DNA of 64,000 bases from Polynucleobacter campilacus (GTDB lineage Bacteria > Pseudomonadota > Gammaproteobacteria > Burkholderiales > Burkholderiaceae): assembly GCF_002206625.1 (NCBI RefSeq), contig NZ_NGUP01000004.1, positions 62,001 through 126,000 of the forward strand, written 5' to 3'. Below the pieces are notes generated by a model that was given only the letters and a program-made list of their open reading frames with translations, was not told the origin of the DNA and searched no databases. Below are positions 58,069-64,000 of this stretch, in pieces. Made by a program: the position numbers and the translations under genes. Numbering within the stretch: position 1 is the stretch's first letter; each line of letters begins with the position of its first letter.

Positions 58069-59664
58069 TCAGTTGTATTGAGTAGACTGCTTTAATAGCG
58101 GTACCAGATCATGGCGGATTTTATCTAGAGGCGCATCCCAAACGCCCTGCTGCTCTTGTCGGTAAAGCCTTAAGCTGGGATACCATGGGCTTAAAGTCAC
58201 ACCAGATAGCCAACGCCAATGAGGTGCTTTGGGTAATAAGACCCAACAAGGGATATTCATAGCACCTGCCAAGTGAGCTGCTTCATTATCTACTGAGATG
58301 ATGATGTCACATGCGCTGACTAGTGCTGCTAAGTCATCAAATCCCAATGAACTATTGAGCTGCTCATATCCATAAACCTGAATCATCAGTTTGGACTGAA
58401 GATCTGCAAGCTCTTGATTGCTAATACCCTGTTGTAAATTCACAAATTTAATTCCAGGCATGTTTAAAGAAGAGACTAATTGAGTAAGCTCTATGTTGTT
58501 TGTTTTGTTGGAATTGCTTGATTTATTAGCTGAGTGATCTTCTTCTTTCCAAGCAATACCAATGAGTAACTCATCTTGCTTGGCTAGCGTTTCTTTAATG
58601 AGGTTTCTTTGCTCAAATTTTGGCTTGAGATACTGAAGTTTGACATTCAGAAAATCATCGATTTGATTTCTAAAGAGCCCAGGTAGATCCCCTAAGGCAA
58701 TATGAGCATCGTAGAGTGATTCATCTACGATTTCTATTGCCGAATAAAAGGTAATTTCTGGCATCGAGCGTTCAAAAATCGGTATTAAACGCGGGTCAAT
58801 CTGTACCAATAGATTTGGCACTAATCGCTGCATCTCTAAGAGTAAGCTGCCAAAGAGGATATGCTCGCTTGCGCCCTGCTCCGCCCAAACTAATAGTCTT
58901 TTGGCTGCGCTGCCATTTTGCCACTTTGGCTTGCTGGTTTTTAAGGGCTGGGATGTTAGGCCAAGGCCTTTCCAGCGCCAGTGATACATACCCCAACCCG
59001 ATTGCAAATTACCATTGAGTAAGTACAGCTTTGCCAGGTTATCGTGTGCCGCTCCTAACTGAGGGTCTAGAGCAATCGCCTTTTCTTGGCTCTCAATCGC
59101 AGGATAAATCAGGTTTAAGTCTTGATACGCCAGCCCTAGGTTGACGTAGAAAGTAGCGTCTTCTGGGTCTAGCTCAATCGCTGTTTGATATTCGAGTAAA
59201 GCTTGATCATGCTGCCCTAGTTCTTTAAAGAGATTGCCTCGGTTGGAATAGAGCTTAGCCATGGTTGGCGCAATACTAATAGCGGCATTAATCGAGACCA
59301 AAGCATCCTCTTGGCGCTGGAGATTACGTAACGCCTCTGCAGCATTCGCGTATGTCGTCCAATTTCCAGCTTCAAGTGCGATGGAATGACGGCAACACTC
59401 TAAGGCTAAGGCATGCTGCCCCAGCTTCATCAGCGCATGAGCTGCATTATTAAAGCACTCTGGCATGGTTGAATTGATCTCAAGTGCTTTGGAGAGTAAT
59501 TGCACTGCTCTAGAAGGATCTTCATCGGTAACTGCCACTCCGAGCATATGCAGAGCATCAAAATGATGAGGATCATTTTGAAGAATATCTTCGTAAAGTA
59601 ATTTTGCTCTCTCTATTTCACCTTGCTGGTGAAATATGAAGGCTTTTTCGAAGGATGTACTCAT
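58069..59664 (-). CDS. TPR protein with glycosyltransferase-like C-terminal domain
   Basis: 531 aa. Residues 1-240 are about seven tetratricopeptide repeats (e.g. ALLEYQTAIELDPEDATFYVNLGLAYQDL). The second half has a GT9/GT-B-like fold: LLVWAEQGASEHILFGSLL, IGIAWKEED, and DIIISVDNEAAHLAGAMNIPCWVLLPKAPHWRWL, a nucleotide-sugar-site pattern seen in bacterial TPR-GT fusions. Such proteins next to flagellin genes often O-glycosylate flagellin. That role here is inference from position. Convergent with fliS. Confidence 0.75.
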   Translation of the reverse strand: MSTSFEKAFIFHQQGEIERAKLLYEDILQNDPHHFDALHMLGVAVTDEDPSRAVQLLSKALEINSTMPECFNNAAHALMKLGQHALALECCRHSIALEAGNWTTYANAAEALRNLQRQEDALVSINAAISIAPTMAKLYSNRGNLFKELGQHDQALLEYQTAIELDPEDATFYVNLGLAYQDLNLIYPAIESQEKAIALDPQLGAAHDNLAKLYLLNGNLQSGWGMYHWRWKGLGLTSQPLKTSKPKWQNGSAAKRLLVWAEQGASEHILFGSLLLEMQRLVPNLLVQIDPRLIPIFERSMPEITFYSAIEIVDESLYDAHIALGDLPGLFRNQIDDFLNVKLQYLKPKFEQRNLIKETLAKQDELLIGIAWKEEDHSANKSSNSNKTNNIELTQLVSSLNMPGIKFVNLQQGISNQELADLQSKLMIQVYGYEQLNSSLGFDDLAALVSACDIIISVDNEAAHLAGAMNIPCWVLLPKAPHWRWLSGVTLSPWYPSLRLYRQEQQGVWDAPLDKIRHDLVPLLKQSTQYN

Positions 59665-59693
59665 GTGCTTTATTGAATCACTCAGTAGCTAGT

Positions 59694-59969
59694 TTAATAA
59701 ACCGCTTCATGATCACCAACATTGATCAAAACAATCTCATGTTCAGTAATAATCATTTCAATAGTGACTCGGTATTTCAGATTGATCGAAATGCTTTGTA
59801 AGCCATCAAGCCTTCCAGACAAACTATGAAGACGCAGAGAAGGATGATGGGGATTGGGCTCTAACAGTTCTAATGCTTTGGCATACTGTGTTTCCACATC
59901 AGGATGACGCTTTAGAAACTTCGCAGCACGCCGGTTGTATTGCTCAGTAAAGATTAACTGCCAACTCAT
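59694..59969 (-). CDS. RelE/ParE-superfamily toxin
   Basis: 91 aa: WQLIFTEQYNRRAAKFLKRHPDVETQYAKALELLEPNPHHPSLRLHSLSGRLDGLQSISINLKYRVTIEMIITEHEIVLINVGDHEAVY. The fold pattern is RelE/YafQ-like (L-x-G-x(2)-DG-x(2)-SI, then YR and the closing NVGDHEAVY with a likely catalytic His). It follows the antitoxin with a one-base overlap. Complete and probably active, while its antitoxin appears N-terminally altered. Confidence 0.8.
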   Translation of the reverse strand: MSWQLIFTEQYNRRAAKFLKRHPDVETQYAKALELLEPNPHHPSLRLHSLSGRLDGLQSISINLKYRVTIEMIITEHEIVLINVGDHEAVY

Positions 59970-60208
59970 TAGGCTGACTTGTTGATTTGCTTAAGACGTT
60001 TAATATGCTGAGCCACGGTTTCTTTAACAAAGCGTCCACCCGCCAAATCAGCCCTGGATTCAGCCAGTGCAGCCTCCAGTTCGCATTCACGTAAATATTG
60101 ATATTGCTCCTGGCTCATCACCACATACTTCACCTGTCCACGCACGGATACAGGCGCTTCTAGCCAAGCCCTTAGTCCAAGAAGAAATGTTTGGGCGCAT
60201 GGATACAC
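59969..60208 (-). CDS. Phd/YefM-type antitoxin with a replaced N-terminus
   Basis: 79 aa. The second part, EAPVSVRGQVKYVVMSQEQYQYLRECELEAALAESRADLAGGRFV, is typical of type II antitoxins paired with RelE-like toxins. The expected N-terminal strand and helix before it are missing. Residues 1-17 or so (MYPCAQTFLLGLRAWL) read antisense through hrpA-derived DNA. The ATG at 60208 is therefore probably a new start created at the junction. DNA binding may be lost while toxin binding, which uses the C-terminus, could remain. Confidence 0.68.
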   Translation of the reverse strand: MYPCAQTFLLGLRAWLEAPVSVRGQVKYVVMSQEQYQYLRECELEAALAESRADLAGGRFVKETVAQHIKRLKQINKSA

Positions 60209-61959
60209 CAGCCCTCTATCGTGAAACTGAAGCTGATGCCAAGAAAAAATACCCTGGACTCTTTGGCTTCTTCTGGCATAACTGTCGCCTCATTAAAGAG
60301 ATTGAAGCACTAGAGCATCGCTCACGTCGTCCTGACGTCTTAGTAGATGATGAGCTACTTTTTGCCTTCTATGAGTCACGCATTCCGAAAGCGGTCTGTA
60401 ATCGCGAAGGGCTCAAAGCTTGGTTTAAGAAAGAACCCAATCTAGATAGCCAGTTACGACTGGAAAAAGTAGACTTGATGCGCCATGAGGCCGCTGGCAT
60501 TACGGTCGACCGTTATCCCAAAAAAATGATGGTGGGTGGAGCGGAGCTAAACCTGACTTACCACTTTGAGCCTGGTAGCCCAAAAGACGGAGTGACTCTA
60601 GTAGTGCCGCTCACACAACTTAATCAAGTCGATGGCCGCCGTTGTGAGTGGCTGGTGCCAGGCATGTGCGAAGAGAAGGTATTACTACTACTCAAATCCT
60701 TGCCACAAAAACTGCGCCGTCATTGTGTGCCGCTACCTGACTATGCAAAGTCATTCCTAGAGCGCCAGTTAGATGAAAAACAATTTGGTGTCGGCGACTT
60801 TTTAGATTGCTTGATGAGCGATATTCGTAAAGAGCGTGGTTTAGAAATAAAGCGTACTGACTTTAGACCTGAATCACTTCCTCTGCATTCATCAATGAAC
60901 TTCAGACTCATTGATGAGCATGGCCGCCAACTTGAAATCGAGAGAAATCTCGCGCGCCTTCGTGCCGAGTATGGAGAAACTGCCCGCAGTGCTTTCCAGG
61001 CAATCGCCCAAGAGACAGCTCAAGTGGAGTTTGGGCTTGAGCCTTCTAAGACAGCCAGCACTCAATCTAATCAGAAGGCCCGTTCAGTTGAGCAGGGTGG
61101 TTATCGCTCCTGGGAGTTTGGCGAGTTACCAGAAACCCTAGAGATTCAAAAAGGCAATAAAACTTTATTCGGTTACCCCGCATTGGTTGACCGGGGGGAC
61201 TACTGTGATCTCGAAGTCTTTGATGATTTGCTGGAAGCCAGAAAACAGCATCACCTGGGGTTACGCCGACTATTTGCTCTCAGCAATAAGGACACTCTCA
61301 AAGCATTGCAAAAACAATTGCCTGGTATTCGAGAATTAGGATTGCTCTTTATTAATATTGGTTCGGTAGAGGGATTAATCGAGCAAATCCTCAATCTGGC
61401 ATTAGAGCGTGCATTTATGAGTGAGCCACTTCCAGTCAGCGCGGAGCAATTTACAGAACGCTTGCAAGCTGGCAAACCCCGATTGGCACTAATCGCTCAA
61501 GAGATCTCACGCCATGCCTTAAATGCATTGCAAGCTCATGCTGATTTACAAAAGAAGATGGCGAGCGCAAAAGCATCCTCAACGACAGCCTATGCAGATA
61601 TGCAAACCCAAATGCAAGCGTTGATCTTTCCTCAGTTTGTTGCCCAAATTCCCTATGGCCAGCTTGTGCATTTGCCGCGCTATCTCAAAGCGATTGCTAT
61701 GAGAATCGATAAGCTGCGCTCTAACCCCAGTCGTGATGCGCAATGTCAAAAAGATTGGGAGTCTGTTGCAAGACCTTGGCAAAAATTATTACAAGGAGGC
61801 AAGGGATCTACCTCCTATGCCATGACCGAGGATCAAGCTTTGCAGGATTTCCGGTGGCAGCTGGAGGAGTTGAGGGTGGCTTTATATGCTCAAGAGCTCA
61901 AAACACCCACCCCAATGTCCCTAAAGCGACTTGAAAAGGTTTTAGCTAGCCTGCGCTAG
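60155..61959 (+). pseudogene. hrpA: 5'-truncated remnant of hrpA (helicase lost, C-terminal domains kept)
   Basis: About 600 codons match the C-terminal half of HrpA (about 1300 aa): LFGFFWHNCRLIKEIEALEHRSRRPDVLVDDELLFAFYESRIP, LMRHEAAGITVDRYPKKMMVGG, YHFEPGSPKDGVTLVVPLTQLNQVDGRRCEWLVPGMCEEKVLLLLKSLPQKLRRHCVPLPDYA, then the DUF3418 region to the end. All DEAH helicase motifs are missing. An open frame extends left to 60067, but it crosses the antitoxin in antisense, so the true homology begins near 60155. No internal stop is present, so loss may be recent. Confidence 0.8.
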
Positions 61960-62018
61960 GTCAAATCCATCAGGTCTTAGAGGTCTTTAATCTAGCCTTG
62001 ATTGCTTACAATAGCGGA

Positions 62019-63050
62019 ATGCATACATTTATCACGATTAGAGGTTTTCGCAATATTGCGACTACCTTCATATTGACCCTATTCTCAGCAAACCACTTTG
62101 CCATTGCGCAAACAGCTGCCACAACAAATTCTGCGGCTAATCAGCCAAAACTGGCGGTGATTCTCAATTCGGGTGAGGCAACAGTGAGTTTGATTGATAT
62201 GCCAAGCCGTCAGGTGATTAAAACCATTCCTGTTGGTAAAGAGCCCCATCATCTGATGTTGACTCCAGATGAAAAAACATTATTGATTGCCAATGCTGTA
62301 GGCAATGATGTGGTGTTGATGAATCCAAGCACTGGTGAATTAACCGGCAGAATTCCGAACATCATTGATCCTTACCAAATTGGGTATTCACCAAATCACA
62401 AATGGTTTGTAGCAAACGGAAATCGTTTAGACCGTGTAGATATTTATGCAGCCAATGGCGCCGATCTCAAGCTGGCTAAAACAGTGAAGTTAGCCAAGAC
62501 ACCAAGTCATATTGCATTTACAGCAGATAGCAAAATTGCCTTCATCACATTGCAAGATTCCAATGAGCTTGCAGCAATTGATCTAGAAACACAAAGTGTG
62601 CTGTGGGTGATGCCCACAGGCAAGGTCCCTGCTGGCTTGTGGATGACACCAGGTGATCAGTATGTATTGGTGGGCATTACTGGCGAAGACTTTGTTCAGG
62701 TGATTGATTGGAAGGCGCGTAAAGAAGTCAAGCGCATCATCACAGGTAAGGGCGCCCATAACTTCCGTCCATTAGGCGATAAGAAGCATGTATTTGTCAC
62801 TAACCGTATTGCTTCCTCTATTAGTCTGATCAATATGCAAACTCTGGAGAAGGTTGGCGATATCACAGGCCTGCCTGCGGGTCCAGATGATATGGAAATT
62901 ACTCCAGATGGCAAAACCTTGTGGGTTACCTTACGCTTTGCCAAAAAAGTTGGTGTGATTGATATCCCCTCCATGAAATTAATGACAGTGATTCCAGTGG
63001 GCAAATCTCCGCATGGTGTGTTCTTTTACCCCAGAGCTTCCTGGGAATAA
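62019..63050 (+). CDS. YVTN-type beta-propeller protein, periplasmic
   Basis: 343 aa from ATG 62019 (a TTG at 61998 would add seven residues). Signal peptide FILTLFSANHFAIAQ, then repeated blades of the YNCE/YVTN type: VSLIDMPSRQVIKTIPVGKEPHHLMLTPDEKTLLIAN, VDVVLMNPSTGELTGRIPN-like, and the last blade VGVIDIPSMKLMTVIPVGKSPHGVFF. Such propellers often bind metal-redox or cell-wall ligands. The role here is unknown. It precedes a polysaccharide deacetylase gene by 9 bp, so they form an operon. Confidence 0.85.
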   Translation: MHTFITIRGFRNIATTFILTLFSANHFAIAQTAATTNSAANQPKLAVILNSGEATVSLIDMPSRQVIKTIPVGKEPHHLMLTPDEKTLLIANAVGNDVVLMNPSTGELTGRIPNIIDPYQIGYSPNHKWFVANGNRLDRVDIYAANGADLKLAKTVKLAKTPSHIAFTADSKIAFITLQDSNELAAIDLETQSVLWVMPTGKVPAGLWMTPGDQYVLVGITGEDFVQVIDWKARKEVKRIITGKGAHNFRPLGDKKHVFVTNRIASSISLINMQTLEKVGDITGLPAGPDDMEITPDGKTLWVTLRFAKKVGVIDIPSMKLMTVIPVGKSPHGVFFYPRASWE

Positions 63051-63059
63051 TTATTCGCC

Positions 63060-63848
63060 ATGAGGTACAGGCAACTTATTCATCTCATAGCCGCACTAGT
63101 CATTGGCAGTCTGCCATTCGCTGCTAACGCCCAAACAGCCAGCTGTGATAAAACGGTTTACCTGACATTTGATACTGGTAATATGGCAGTTGCTGAAAAA
63201 GTGGCTGAGATACTCAAGCGCCAAGATGTCAAAGCAACTTTTTTCCTCTCTAATGAAAAGACCTTCCGGGGTGATTTTGCTTTGGACGACTCCTGGAAAG
63301 TCTTTTGGCAAGAGCGGCTTAAAGAAGGACACCACTTTGGTAGTCATACCTACGACCACACTTATTTAGTCAAAGATGGGCCCCAAGGCGAAGTCTTTGT
63401 GAAGCCTCAGTTTGGGTCTAAGGCCGGTATGACGCTGCTTTATAACGAAGCATCTATGTGCAAAGAGATTCGTCGGGTAGATCTTCGTTTTGCAGAGTTA
63501 ACGGGTCAGCCATTGCAAAAGATCTGGCGCGCTCCTGGTGGCAAAACCTCACCAAACTTGATTCGGATGGGGGATATGTGCGGCTATCAACACTTTGGCT
63601 GGTCCCCAGCAGGGTTTTTAGGTGATGAGCTGAACTCTGATAAGCATCCCAATAGCACTCTTTTGCAAAAAGCCAGTCGAGAGATCAGGGATGGCGATAT
63701 TACGATGGCTCACCTCGGTATTTGGTCCAGAAAGGACCCTTGGGCTCCAGCCGTATTGGAGCAGCTCATCATTAATCTCAAGAGTCGCGGCTTTTGCTTT
63801 GGGATATTGCCCAAGGCAAACAAAAATTTGGCAAATCAGTCAAAATAA
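63060..63848 (+). CDS. Polysaccharide deacetylase family protein, secreted
   Basis: 262 aa. Signal peptide (LIHLIAALVIGSLPFAANAQ), then a NodB-homology domain: VYLTFDTGNM (Asp of TFDDG-type motif 1), VKATFFLSNE, HHFGSHTYDHTYL (metal-binding H-x3-H motif 2), IWRAPGGKTSP (motif 3), and MAHLGIWSRKDPW near the end. The first motif is TFDTG, a known variant that keeps the metal Asp. Substrate unresolved (chitin-like or murein GlcNAc). Confidence 0.88.
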   Translation: MRYRQLIHLIAALVIGSLPFAANAQTASCDKTVYLTFDTGNMAVAEKVAEILKRQDVKATFFLSNEKTFRGDFALDDSWKVFWQERLKEGHHFGSHTYDHTYLVKDGPQGEVFVKPQFGSKAGMTLLYNEASMCKEIRRVDLRFAELTGQPLQKIWRAPGGKTSPNLIRMGDMCGYQHFGWSPAGFLGDELNSDKHPNSTLLQKASREIRDGDITMAHLGIWSRKDPWAPAVLEQLIINLKSRGFCFGILPKANKNLANQSK

Positions 63849-63852
63849 AGCA

Positions 63853-64000
63853 TGGACTTGAACTCAATCACTTCAGCAATTTCCAGCGCTTACGGTAGCG
63901 TTCAGGAGTTTTTGTTTGCCAAAATTGTCGGGCCACTTCTGTATCAATTTGACTTGATGTCTTGGGCAGAAGACATATTTGATGGTATCGATTGGTTTTT
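63853..64000 (+). CDS. 5' end of a probable sterol desaturase/fatty acid hydroxylase
   Basis: Open from ATG 63853 to the window end (49 codons): MDLNSITSAISSAYGSVQEFLFAKIVGPLLYQF, then LMSWAEDIFDGIDWF. This resembles the N-terminal lead of sterol-desaturase family membrane proteins common in Burkholderiales. The His-box region is beyond the window, so the call is tentative. It starts 4 bp after the deacetylase stop. Confidence 0.45.

Overview
The window looks like chromosomal DNA of a low-GC betaproteobacterium of the Burkholderiaceae, most like the genus Polynucleobacter. This is inferred from family-level resemblance of the proteins (Bug/TctC receptor, FlhDC-controlled flagella, EAL-HDOD protein, HrpA, DusA) together with an A/T-leaning base composition. 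No rRNA, insertion sequence, phage or CRISPR array was found. One tRNA (His, GTG) is present.

Layout. 1-4.2 kb: an orphan HigA-type regulator coupled to an omega-aminotransferase, a Bug-family binding protein and a gamma-glutamyltransferase. 4.3-8.5 kb: a PIF1-like helicase, an FGE-like membrane protein, a decayed pgaCD pair against tRNA-His, and dusA. 8.7-14 kb: a flagellin-like gene with a stop at codon 4, facing a three-gene cassette that resembles the Zorya anti-phage system (MotA-like ZorA with a long tail, MotB/OmpA-like ZorB, and a short EH-signature/ZorC-like protein, with no ZorD), then a small secreted protein and a membrane-anchored HTH protein. 14-19.3 kb: signalling genes (EAL-HDOD, PAS histidine kinase, a response regulator with an internal stop) and a HicAB pair. 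19.3-24 kb: a giant (about 1199 aa) flagellin-like gene and flhDC. 24.4-28.2 kb: REC-HPt-REC protein, two FlgO-family proteins, a lipoprotein and a membrane methyltransferase. 28.3-40 kb: motAB, an MCP-like gene split at an A8 run, flhB-flhA-flhF-flhG-like-fliA and a second stator pair motCD. 40.2-42.9 kb: hipBA with a regularly spaced operator array, and two divergent paralogues of unknown function. 42.9-57.9 kb: flgBCDEFGHIJ on the minus strand, then flgA, flgM, three more flagellin-like genes and fliS on the plus strand. 58-64 kb: a TPR/glycosyltransferase-like protein, a RelE-type toxin with a truncated antitoxin fused to a 5'-truncated hrpA remnant, a beta-propeller protein, a polysaccharide deacetylase and the start of a probable sterol desaturase.

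How the genes fit together. FlhDC (class I) should drive the export, basal-body and hook genes. FliA (sigma-28), held by FlgM, should drive late genes, and sigma-28-like promoters are visible before flgM, a flagellin-like gene and the broken flagellin-like gene. Filament subunits are atypical: five flagellin-like proteins share end domains but differ in the number of an inserted repeat of roughly 70-118 aa. The same repeat type also appears inside the hook protein FlgE. No cheA, cheW or cheY is in the window, and the only MCP-like protein lacks the CheA/CheW-binding tip.

Several genes show decay or oddities: two internal stops explainable as C-to-T changes in Gln codons, an A8 frame split, a motD without a usual start codon, and two deletion junctions (pgaC and hrpA). 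Four toxin-antitoxin-type loci (HigA, HicAB, HipBA, RelE-type) and the Zorya-like cassette make up the defence content.
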